From Jackrogersella multiformis (taxonomy: Eukaryota; Ascomycota; Sordariomycetes; Xylariales; Hypoxylaceae), in contig CADCXD010000001.1 of NCBI GenBank assembly GCA_902806575.1, positions 2,232,001-2,296,000 of the forward strand: a DNA stretch of 64,000 nucleotides. The letters are read 5' to 3'. Made by a program: the position numbers and the translations under genes. The notes below the pieces were generated by a model. The model was not told the origin of the DNA and ran no database searches. It saw only the letters and a list, made by a program, of their open reading frames with translations. The stretch's first letter is position 1. Every line of letters begins with the position of its first letter. Below, one piece after another: positions 1 through 9,961 of this stretch.

Positions 1-2
1 CC

Positions 3-275
3 GTCGACGTCGTCAAGTCCTCCAATTTTGCCCTGCAGGTTATGGGCACCCTGCCCACCATCCTGCTCGACCAGCTCGACGGCGCCCAAGTTTATCTGAG
101 CAAGGAGAGCACCTCCACCCGCGTCTTCTCCAGCAAGTCCGCCAGCATCAACGTCAACATCCTCTCCGGCCCGGACGAAGATTACAAGGAGATCCCGCTG
201 CCTAGCCAGTTCTGCTCGTATTACGACGAGGAGAAGGGGGACATGGTTAATGAGATCGTCGACCACGCGGGTTAA
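3..275 (+). CDS. cap1: Cyclase-associated protein (CAP/Srv2), C-terminal part, truncated by window edge
   Basis: This is the 3' end of the gene for the adenylyl cyclase-associated protein, an actin-monomer-recycling protein that in yeast also binds adenylyl cyclase. The frame is open from base 3 (VDVVKSSNFALQVMGTLPTI onward) to the TAA at 273-275, about 90 residues. The pattern matches the C-terminal beta-helix (CARP) domain: a lone basic/hydrophobic strand, then LDGAQVYLSK, SKSASINVNI, EIPLPSQF and a final VNEIVDHAG, where animal and yeast CAPs end in a similar TEIAG-like tail. The internal ATG at 42 is not a start; upstream codons are in frame and conserved. The gene runs tail-to-tail with the carnitine acetyltransferase gene, with about 0.8 kb between the stops. 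The N-terminal cyclase-binding and proline-rich parts lie outside the window. The family is confident; exon structure upstream is unknown. Confidence 0.92.
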   Translation, partial: VDVVKSSNFALQVMGTLPTILLDQLDGAQVYLSKESTSTRVFSSKSASINVNILSGPDEDYKEIPLPSQFCSYYDEEKGDMVNEIVDHAG

Positions 276-1059
276 GCTAGACGAAGCTGGGCTGGGCTGC
301 TTCCCTGCTACCTCGGGTATAGAGATACCGGGTGCAAATAAGTGATGGCGGTGGCCGTCGATATTGGATTAGACGAGGTGAGATAGAAGATGTAAGACCA
401 GATGTGGTGCGAGAGAACCGAACAAACCGACGTTCCGCCTAGAGGGCGAACGGGTAGGTGTTATAAAGCCAGGATACCCGGGTGTTGCTGCGCTTCCCAT
501 GGTATTCAATAGTATTGTTGCCTAGATAGCATTCATACTATTATTCATCAAAGCATTTACAAGTCCAATATTTCTCTCATACCCACTTACCTACCTAGGT
601 ACATTTTACATTTACATATCAACAGAGCAGAGCGAAATCAGAATAACTCAAAATCAAATAACACAACATAGTACGAATTATGTCAAAATGTTCATTTCCT
701 TTCCCATTGATAAAAGCTACCTAACCTAGCTATCTAGGCTATACGTCTATCCGCCAACACCGGTCTCATGCTCTAGCGATCTAGCGAAAGGCAACTAACC
801 AAAACCGCGGAGAGGAATCTCCGCTTGTGCCGACGAGGGGAAGTTGGGTTTATGAGATCGTGATGATATATAGCGGTAGATGAAAACATGCAACATCGCA
901 CATCTACCTACTTTCTCCTACGCTGGCTTTCAAGATTCCATGAGCAGTAAATAGCAGCGGGGGCGGCAGCGGCGGAAACGGTGGCAGCGATATGTCTGTC
1001 TGTCTCTAGCGTGAGGCATAAATAAAACCCCGTGTTCCTCTCCCGTCTTTCTTTTTTGC
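276..1059. other. Intergenic, tail-to-tail 3' regions
   Basis: This stretch lies between the stops of the cyclase-associated protein and carnitine acetyltransferase genes. It is AT-rich, with one copy of the dispersed CCTAGGTAC motif near 594-602. I see no coding potential; the short ORF around 930-1127 on the minus strand only overlaps the real last exon of the carnitine acetyltransferase gene in another frame. Confidence 0.7.
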
Positions 1060-3229
1060 TTATAGTCTCGCCTTTGGCGCCTCCAGGAGGGGCGAGAGCA
1101 GGTCGCGGATGTCGTTGGCGGCCTCATTGATGTAGTAGCTCATCTTTTGGCTACCAATGCCCTTGGACACGATATTAAAGTTGAGACTACGGTTCATTGT
1201 TCGTTAGCGTCTTTCTCCCAAACCAGAAACTCCCAGAAAACCTCGTGGGAAGGGGAGGGGGAGAAACTCACCTGTTCTCGTTAATCATATAAGCGATACC
1301 GAACCCTTGATCGATGACCTGGCTCCAGCCGTACCCGTTGAAGAACTCGGAGCTCAGCTGGCTCGTCGACAGGAACCACGAGCTGCTGTAGCCGAAGGCC
1401 GGGTCCTTGTAGATGGCGGGCAGCTCCTCGCCGGGCTCCAGTAGCTTCTTGAGGCCGAACAGGTGGCGATCGACGCCCTTGCCGTCGGAGGCCGCGCTGA
1501 TGTACTCGAGGTGCGAGGCGATGGCCTTGCGGAACCACTTAGCCCGGTCCTTCGCCGAGATATCGGGGTCCGCCATCGCATTGCAGAACGCGACGCTATC
1601 TTCTGATACCGAGCGGCACGTCTCGGTGCGTCCCAGCTGGAAGCGGCGCGTGGCGGCCGACTCGTATGTAGGGCGGTTCGTGCCGTACATCTTGTGATAG
1701 GCCAGCTGGATGATCATCTGCACGTAAGCGTCGGGCGAGAACTTGAACTTCTTGATCAGGCCCTTCCCGTAGGCTTGGTAGGCTTGCACGGCGAGCTCGT
1801 GCTTCCCAATTACCTCATCGAAGTCCCGGATTGCGCGATCGATCTCTCCCTGCACCTCCTTGGTGATTTCGAAGTTGACCGCGACTGGTGCGGGTAGATC
1901 GGGCCGCGTAGACGGGTCGCTGAAGTCGAGCTTGTTATTGAAGATGGCATCGTTTACGTAGTCATTAAGCCGATGCGTAGGGGTACCGTCCATCATGCTG
2001 TGCTCGCCCAAGAAGCCAGACGTGCCGTTGTCGTTAACAACGAACTGGAGAGGTTTGTCGAACCACCGGTTCTGGCCGTCACCGTGCCAGTACTGGTGCG
2101 CCCGCTCCTCGAGAGTTATGGGGGAAGCATCATCCAGGCATACGACAAAAGAGGCGGATTCAATGTCCTCAAGGGCCGCTTTATTCTTGGGCGAGGCATC
2201 CAGCAATAGCTTGCGCGCATCCGTCCAGATATCCCGATTCTCGGAGGTGAGCGCACCTACGGCGGGCGCACGCTCAGCAAGCTCATAGACGCGCGCGAAT
2301 TGCGATTCGAGCTCGGCATTGTTAAGCTGCTTTCCGTCGAATTCGTGGGCGACCTTGAAGAACTGGTTCTTTCGAATAACAAGAATGTGCTTATATTGCT
2401 TGGGGTCATACTTGATGGGGTAGTCCGCCGGCTTAGCTGGTATGCGGCTAGCATTGAACATCCATTTGTAGCTATCCATGCAGAGTGGCAGCTTTTTCAT
2501 GAACTCGGGCTCAAGCGAGCCTTGGTCTACCTGCTTCTTGAACTCGAGCGCAGCGGTCGACAAGGCGGCAGCGCGCTTCGCGGGATTCCGACGGCGGCGG
2601 TCGTCTCGATGCGAGTAGAAGTAGCTAACATATGGGATTACAGGATCTCGGTAGCTGAGGTATGCCGCATCGTTCCACCACTCATACATCCAATTCTTAG
2701 TATTTTCTCGCCGCGCAATAAGTTTTTCCTGCAGCTTCTGTCCGATACCGCCGGGTTTTATGAATTCGTCGACGGCCTTTTTGCTTGCGGCTAATTCGTC
2801 GGGGCTCAAAAGAGGATGTAAACTTTTGACGTAGCGGGCGGCGGTCTCTTCGAGAGTCGGGACTGGTAACCGGGGAAGTGACTCCTGGAACCGGAGCATG
2901 AGGCCCTTGGATTTATCCTCGACATAGTCTACACTGCTTGGTTAGCTAGCTATTCCGATTACAACAAGTATGATCCGGCGCAAGTGAATAGTACTGACTT
3001 GGAGGAAGCGTAGGAGTGTGTAAAGGAAGGGAGCTATTGCTCCGAGTCGTTGCCGGTGCCATCAGTATGCTCTACAGGATCAATGTCAGCTTTGCGACAT
3101 TCCCTAGTTAGGTGCCTAGGTAGATACTGATTCGGAATTCGAGCGCACCTTGGGCGTTGCAATTCGTCTTATTGCGGGTATTCTGAGAGCGGTAGCCTGT
3201 GCCCGACTCTTTGCCAACGAACTTAACAT
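1060..3229 (-). CDS. acuJ: Carnitine O-acetyltransferase with mitochondrial presequence and PTS1 (AcuJ/Cat2 type)
   Basis: Transfers acetyl groups between CoA and carnitine, so acetyl units can move between peroxisome and mitochondrion during growth on acetate or fatty acids. Four exons: 3229-3149, 3071-2999, 2928-1272 and 1186-1060, giving 645 residues with phases matching at every junction. The choline/carnitine acyltransferase signature RLPVPTLEETAARY is near residues 70-85. The catalytic histidine is about residue 361 in GEHSMMDGTPT. Exon 1 (27 codons, MLSSLAKSRAQATALRIPAI then RRIATPK) is basic and Ser/Ala-rich with no acidic residue, a typical mitochondrial presequence. The protein ends in Lys-Ala-Arg-Leu, and ARL is an accepted PTS1 variant. 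A second in-frame ATG sits in exon 2 (MAPATTRS), so a shorter transcript would give the peroxisomal form, as known for yeast Cat2 and Aspergillus AcuJ. Enzyme call is very sure; dual use of starts is inference. Confidence 0.95.
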
Positions 3230-4882
3230 CCCAATGGTGTTGTCGGAAAATCGTATTCTAAAGAAAAGAAAGAGGAAAGAAAAAAAGGGATGCAACGGTC
3301 AATAAGCCGAAAGCTTGCAATCAAAGGAGCCGAACCGCGGTATGATGTGTTAATGGTGGTGGGTGTCCTTGAATTGTTGTATGTAAAGTGTGGAACCTAG
3401 GCTATTTCTCGACGGGGGCTCCGTTAGGGTAGGTAATAGTTAATTTAAGATTGCTACCTAGGTACATAGTAAAGTTATACCGACACTAGGTAGGTAAGGG
3501 GGTTGTACTAGCCTAGCCGTTAGCCGCTGGCCCGTAGGTAGGAACGTTTCTTAACAATTGCGAGTCGGCAGGTATGTCCGGGACAATGGGGGACGATGGG
3601 GACGATGCAAGTCGAAGCCAAAGCTGCGCCTGCATAGTGGGTTGCTTCGGCTACCTAGGCCTCAGATCTCCGATACCGAGGTAAACTATGGGTCTCCTCT
3701 GGCAATCAGGGATGCAAGGCAGGTACTTACCTGCTTACCTGCAGCTGCGGGAATTTATACCTACCTAGGTAGGTAGGTAGTTTGGTAGTGTGGCTTGACT
3801 CGTACATACGAAGTACCTTTTTACTTTTTACCTTTTACTTTTTCTCATAACCAAGCCTCAATTTATTTTATCATTGTTCTTGCGGATCTCGGAGACGGAG
3901 ATAGAAATTAGACTTTGATTCCATATTTTCTTCTATAATACGGTCAACAGGCCAATTCAATAGAGTAGGTATATACCCAATTACCCATCTTTGTCTACCG
4001 TGTCATCAATTCCCCAGCGTCTTGTGACAGTTTACAAGCCACGGGCATCTTTTATTTTCCACTTTCACATGCTTTTATTATCAGGTCCTGGGTCCTCCAG
4101 TCTGCGTTTCGTTACATCATTGGTACCGCTTAACTACAAATGATTTCACCCAGGTATTCGGTCTACAGGATCTGTAACTTCATATGGAACTAAATGCATA
4201 TAAGATCAGATGACGAGGCTAGGCATTCAACCGTCATCAAGATATTCTCACATTCAAATATGTTGTGTTTGGTGGAATATGGAATGGAGATCCGCGCTTA
4301 ACGTGCGGAGTTATCTCATAACACACCATGAACTAGCTGTTTGTCAAGGACATTTTGCAGGATGACCTGAAGACTTTTGGTTCTCTCTCGACCCCGATGC
4401 TTATGAACGGAGTCTATACCTACCTAGGTAGGTATCCATCAAATAATAATTTCTATACAAGATGATTGATGTGGTTCAAGACTATGGTATAGAAGTTATT
4501 AAATATAAGATGATATAAGCAAGATCAGATCCTATGGATGTTGACGCAAGACCTTCTCCGCGTTGCTAGAGTGCCCATGTCTCACCCGCGTTGGTTCGAG
4601 CCTCAGTTGCAACTTCAGGTCTTATTAGCATTCTCAGGTCGAACACCACGTCTCTGTGTATAGGCATTCCACATCAACCGTGATAATGTATATGTCAACA
4701 GACTACTTAAGATCCCGGTTGGGACTCGGAGTCATGGAGACTTCTAATTGCCCGGCCAGGTCTTTCCTCAAGTTTCTTTCTTTGCTATCAGCTCAGTCAC
4801 TCCTTTTTACTACATGCTGGTTTTCTCATTTTATTTCTAGTCGCTCCTTCAATTTATTCATTCGCTTGGTTCCGTTGCTACA
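3230..4882. other. Divergent intergenic region
   Basis: This 1.65 kb lies between the carnitine acetyltransferase start (leftwards) and the first recognisable codons of the GH16-WSC gene (rightwards), so it should hold both promoters. It contains several copies of the dispersed palindrome (3459-3465, 3761-3780, 4418-4434). An ORF at 3558-3776 consists partly of these repeats and is not credible. The stretch 4656-4880 may contain the missing signal-peptide exon of the GH16-WSC gene, but I could not build it in frame. Confidence 0.6.
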
Positions 4883-7161
4883 ATGGCATCAGGATATTCA
4901 TTAACCACACATTATGGTGGCCAGGGGCTGCTTGATAGCTTCAGTTTCTTTACGGGAAACGATCCTAGTAACGGCTTCGTCGAGTAAGCACGCCATTAAA
5001 ATTAATACCAAGTGAGGTAGCCGCATATATCTAATTTTTTTAATAGCTATCAAAGTAAAGAAGATGCCTTGGCTCAGAACTTGGTATCTATTGGACACGA
5101 TTATAACAACGTCAGACTTGGTGTCGACTCGAACAATACTTATTTAACTAGTGATAAAGGACGCCCAAGTGTCAGGCTCACTAGCCATGATGCTTTTACA
5201 CATGGTCTTTTTATTGCCGATATATATCATATGCCTTCGTCGACTTGTGGCACTTGGCCTGCTTGTTTGTTACTGTACACCCTACTCCTTGTGGCCGTGG
5301 CTAACATACTCCTTAGTTTGGGCCTTCAACAATCATGACAATGGTGCAGAATGGCCTGTAGGAGGCGAACTTGAGATAATCGAGGGCGCCAACACTGCAG
5401 AGAGGAATTTATTCTCCGCACATACGTGAGTCAATAGACCTCCAACTTCTATGGATACTTTTTCTAAGCGAAGTAGAACTGCTGGATGTCATGCTCCAAG
5501 TGCTGGATTCACAGGAGAGCAAGGCTCACTAGACTGTTCCCACGCTCTGCTATCCCCGACGACATTGTATATGGTCACGTTGTTGGACCCGATCCTTCAT
5601 CCTGGGGACCGCCACAAGCCATCTTCGGCGGTTCATCTTGCAGTCCCGATGCTTACTTCTTCAACCTGAGTCTCGTGCTCAACATTGTGAGCGATAATCT
5701 CCTACCGACGGGAATAGCGTAGACTTACATGACTGGACAGAACTTCTGCGGCGACTACGCGGGCAATATCTGGGGCAAAGCTGATCAATGCAACCTGCTT
5801 GCGCCTACGTGCGAGGAATTCGTTGCCAGCAACCCAAATAGCTTTCAAGAAGCGTAAGTCATCACAGTGGCCCAATATTATCATCTACTAGACGAAAACG
5901 CTAAGTTTATTATAAGGTACTGGGATATCAACTTCATAGACGTCTACCAATATGGACCGTTGACAAACATGACAATCCCGCCCCTTTCCCCGACCACCAC
6001 ATCCTCGGTTTCGTCGTCGATCTCCAGCACAACAGTAGCCCCGAGCGGAGTGATCCCAACCCACACTCGTACCATTACGTTGTCGACGGTACAACCCACC
6101 CAGACAGATCATAGCCTATTCGAGCCAACTATCATCGACAACCACACGCTTCTCGGCTGCTTCCGTTCTAGTGCCGGTCACGAGCCGTTCTTTCAAATCG
6201 CTTCATCTCCTAACATGGACAACGGCGTCTGCGTAGCTGCCTGTGCAGGTCACAGGTATGCCGGTGTACAACACGAGTATGTTCACCCCAACCCCCTATA
6301 TATACCCACCAAGATATTAAGTCTAACTCAACCATAGCACATGCTACTGCGCCGACGCCCTCGGCCCCGCCAGCGCGGTCGAAAACGCCATGTGCGATAC
6401 GCCGTGCCCAGGGAACGATCGCCAAGTCTGCGGCGGCCTTCCCAGCTCCCCTTCGCAGCCTACCCCCCTTAGCCTAAAGCTCAGCTCCCCCTCGGACCAA
6501 CCCCTCCCCTCACGTTCCACAGCCGCGCCGCCGCACTCCAGCCGATATGCTCCTCACGCTGTACGCCAACCCAGCCGCTGCCCCGGCACCCGCGCCCCCA
6601 GGCGCCCCGGCTCTGGGCGGCAGCCCCGTGGATACGTACCCGACGACGGGGCCGCCGAACGTCACGGTGACGACCGCCTTGACGGTGACGTACACGAAGG
6701 TGTGCGCGACGAACGCGGCCGCGCTGGTGCAAGCCGAGTACACGACGACGATGACGTACGCGGCCTGCGGGTGCACCGCGTCCCGATTCAAGCCGGGCGT
6801 GGCAACAACCGTGCCCATGACAACCCACACGGCAACATGTCGAGCCTGCGGCCCGCGCGGCGAAAGCACCGTGACGCTGACGCTACCCGTCGCCATCCTT
6901 ACTTCGAAAGTCGTCGTGACCTCCATCGCTGTGCAGACCGTCGTGCCCGTTTCCGGCAACGCCACGTACTCCCGCCCGGCTCACGGCACGGCCGCGGTGT
7001 ACACCCCGCCCACCGGTCTCAAGCCCAGCAGCAGGCCCAGCAACAACTTGCCCGTAGTAGCAGCCGCTCCCCGGCGTGGTGAAATCGCTGCGGCGGCGGA
7101 GATGCTCGGCTGGGGTGTTGCGCTGTGGTTTGGGCTTTTTGTATTCATGCTAGTCTTGTGA
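4883..7161 (+). CDS. GH16-like glucanase/transglycosylase domain + WSC domain, GPI-type wall protein, possibly decayed
   Basis: Cell-wall protein of the fungal GH16 group fused to a WSC carbohydrate-binding domain. An in-frame model is exons 4883-4983, 5047-5264, 5317-5425, 5533-5686, 5741-5853, 5917-6276, 6338-6425 and 6523-7161 (593 residues). The GH16 part shows FNNHDNGAEWPVGGELEIIE, where the usual ExDxxE catalytic motif reads E124-L-E-I-I-E129. Later come the conserved NFCGDYAGN and YWDINFIDVYQ. The WSC domain (about residues 310-385) has LGCFRSS, CVAACAG, YAGVQHE, TCYCADAL. The tail is Thr/Ala/Pro-rich and ends in a hydrophobic segment, like a GPI signal. Odd points: no signal peptide at this start; about 50-60 residues expected between the catalytic motif and FPRSAIPDD are missing and frames clash there; the WSC end (VCGG) and the tail are in different frames. 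It may be a pseudogene. Family confident, model not. Confidence 0.62.
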
Positions 7162-7703
7162 CGTGGCGAAGCGTGCTGATCCTTACTTTACTTTGCTGTA
7201 CTCTCTTTCTTATGCCGGGGCTCTTTTTGGGCTGCTTTTCTATGCATTTTCTTTTTCATGGTTTCCTTTGTTTCCTTTTGGTGTCTGGTGGAGTTTAAGG
7301 TGTACATGATGGGCATACTCGGGAGGTGTTGTGGAAAGCATGAGGTCATGATAACGAGGACGACGATGATATTCGGAAAGAGGAATTGATGCCCATTTCC
7401 CATGTCATGATTGTCGAGCACAATTTAGCTGTTGTTTATAGTCGATGACCATTCATCGGAAACTAACTTACTATGATCTCAACATTCAGTCAAAGAGTTC
7501 GAAGTTATTGCAATGATATATCATGTGATATATCCTGTAGATCCAAGCAGTATCGCATTGAGTAGGTCTAAGGTTAACGTTGGTTGGGCTTCAATGATAT
7601 AAAACCATATACAATTGCCTGATATTATCCACACTCTATATGTATCAATTATGTACGTCTCTTTCAACAACCATATTCCCTTCCTAAACGGGCACCTAAA
7701 CTC
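7162..7703. other. Intergenic, tail-to-tail
   Basis: About 0.54 kb between the stops of the GH16-WSC and phosphoesterase genes. It is T-rich just after 7161, as expected for a 3' UTR. No coding signal seen. Confidence 0.6.
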
Positions 7704-8847
7704 CTATATCTCGATCGTTATAGGAGACTTCTTAGTCAGCTTCCCCGAGGTACCATGTTGCATCGCAGCATTGATCATCACACTCCCATTCGCAGCTCCG
7801 CCCAGCATGAACCAATGCCATAGAACGCTAATGAACCCGTAATACAAGACCTTCCACGCATCCAGCCAGCCTTTATGCGGAAGCATATCAAAGATCAGGC
7901 CTCGCTTAGGACGGGACATGACCTTCTCGTAACACTTTTGGCATTCATCCCAGAAAATCGGCTGCACGCCTCGGCCCCAGTGGACGTGCCCGAATAAGTG
8001 TACCTTCGGCTTCTTCTGCCATACTTCACGGAGCAGGTTCGGGCAACCGATAGAGAGATCCAGATGATGTTGCTACGGGGGGCAAGTCAATCGTGGCTAA
8101 CTAGACGGACAGGTCGGGGGTGGAGGGTGTACATATACTTACCGGCGGAGTATGTGTTATGAGAACTTCAGTATCTAACGGAATAGTGCCAGCCCATGGG
8201 TTCTGTTGGGATGTGTATTGAAACCTACGCACCAAATCCAGTTTAGAAGTATATCTTATAAGAGGAAGAAACGAAAAGGAGGGAAAAAAGCAAAAAAAAA
8301 AAAAACATCAATTGACATACGCATGTTCAGGGCCCCCACACTCAGGAATATCAGGAGCACCGTAAATATTTAATTTACGACCCCCCTTAAAAGCAAGCGT
8401 GATAGACTTTCGCTCTAGATAATGTATGGTCCTTAAATCTACCGTCTTATGAAGTAGGGTATCCTCCTCCATTCTCGCATTGATATCAAACCAGCTATCG
8501 TGGTTTCCGCATACGAGAACCTTGTGCTGGTGCGGCAGCGAGACTAGCCAGTCGATCTGCTTCTGGATGGAGGCGGCGGTGCCATCGTCGGTCAGGTCAC
8601 CGCAGTGAATCAGCAGATCGCCGTCGGGTACGTTCTGGACGATAGACTCGTGGGTGTCGGACAGGCACACGATCTTAATGGGCTGTCTGTTCCGCGGCGG
8701 TCTGACGGGGTTACCGCGCAGCCACAGGACCAAAAAGTAAAGGTGGTAGACGATGGCTTGCAGAGGTGAGTCCAATATCCAATCTAGTAGCGTCGGACGC
8801 TCCCATATCATAGGGCGGCGCAGGCCGAGCTTGACTAGCAGTCCCAT
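7704..8847 (-). CDS. Calcineurin-like metallophosphoesterase (MPPED-type), possibly membrane-associated
   Basis: Predicted metal-dependent phosphoesterase, 325 residues. Exons are 8847-8321, 8224-8143 and 8072-7704, in frame across both introns. The motifs of the superfamily are all present and in order: CLSDTHE (D-x-H), HCGDLTDDG (GDxxD), VCGNHDSW (GNHD), LITHTPP and FGHVHWGRG (GHxH). Start chosen at the ATG for MGLLVKLG; the longer frame upstream begins only with GTG. Before the enzyme domain, LQAIVYHLYFLVLWLRG may be a membrane-proximal helix; a second hydrophobic stretch (VLYYGFISVLWHWFMLGGAA) lies near the C-terminus. These fungal proteins are usually annotated only as calcineurin-like phosphoesterase family; substrate is unknown. 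The promoter is divergent from the TMEM16 gene at 9962. Family is confident, cellular role open. Confidence 0.9.
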
Positions 8848-9961
8848 GTTGCTCACCTACCTACCTAGGTACCTGCTTAGATAGGTACCTAGAGTACCCA
8901 AAGAGGTATGCGGCCGCTGTTTGCTGCCTTATGACGTAGTAGAACGAAGCACTCGTCGACCACTAAAGTACCTAGGTACCTATATGATATTGGAATAGGA
9001 TTTGCAAGCCTAGGTACTTAATGAAGGCTGAAAAAGAAAGAAAAAAAATAATCAAAGCTAAAAGGAAAGCATAGCTTTTGTCAAGCCTCTCTCATGTCGA
9101 CATTATTGTCTCATGGGTTGTTGATGTCAGGTGTGAAGTTGCATTTGAGAGAACCTTGGACCGGCCGTGGAAACTGGAAAGTAGAAAGGTTCATTGCAGG
9201 TGCCGCAAAATGTAACGACGGTAGGGCCCCCCTGGGCAGCAGCTTCAGTGCGTTTTCTTACAAGGATCCACACATGGATTATAGGTGTCATTAGCGAACT
9301 ATGCAACAGCCCTGGAGTGGATGTACACGTTCTGCTAGGGTCTATGCCGAATGGCTGGTGAGATTTGGACAGTTTAGGGCAGTTTACAGCGCACATCATT
9401 AAAGATAAAGATCCATGGATCCATCCATTTGGCGGGGTTCCTTTGATAGTGTGTGTACCAGGAATTGGGCAACTGCTACAGGGCAGCAGGGGTATGCACG
9501 GACCACTCTTTAGCATGTCATTGATCCAGGTGGTCCCAATCATGCCGCATTCCCTTAAGTGTGGGATGACGTTTACGGTGATACGGTTCCATACCCTAGG
9601 TACCCTAGGTACCTGGTAATCAACTTCTTCTTGATTTCCTTAAGCTTGTCCAACTTTTCTTGATACCTTTCAATACATTCATACCTCCTACCTACCTAGG
9701 TACTTGCACCACGCATAATGATGCCTTCGATTTGATATTTCCTACCTGCCAATTTCTTACCTATTCTTTTGTCTAAGAGTACGCTTCTTTATTTACACAC
9801 ACCAGCTGTCCTTGAGCTAAAGTTCCAGGACTCTCATAATAATATTTGGCTGGCCCCCCTAAAGACCTCGAAGCAGTCCAATCCCAGTCTTGAATTTCAA
9901 AGCCCGAATGCTACCATAGACACCAATTGAAGTAGTTGATTCAAACGTAACCATTTGGGCT
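8848..9961. other. Divergent intergenic region between phosphoesterase and scramblase genes
   Basis: About 1.1 kb holding two promoters. TACCTAGGTA-type motifs occur near 8858-8873, 8969-8981, 9598-9613 and 9691-9701. Overlapping ORFs on both strands at 9094-9543 show no recognisable protein pattern, and the two strands are equally open, so I do not call a gene. Confidence 0.55.

Noticed and set aside
2300..2794. 164-codon plus-strand ORF
   Set aside because: It is antisense to the clearly conserved carnitine acetyltransferase exon.
6481..6965. Minus-strand ORFs opposite the wall-protein tail
   Set aside because: They arise from GC-rich Thr/Ala codons of the plus-strand gene and have no independent support.
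9094..9543. Overlapping ORFs on both strands (up to 138 codons)
   Set aside because: Both strands are equally open, neither shows a family pattern, and they sit in a divergent promoter region.
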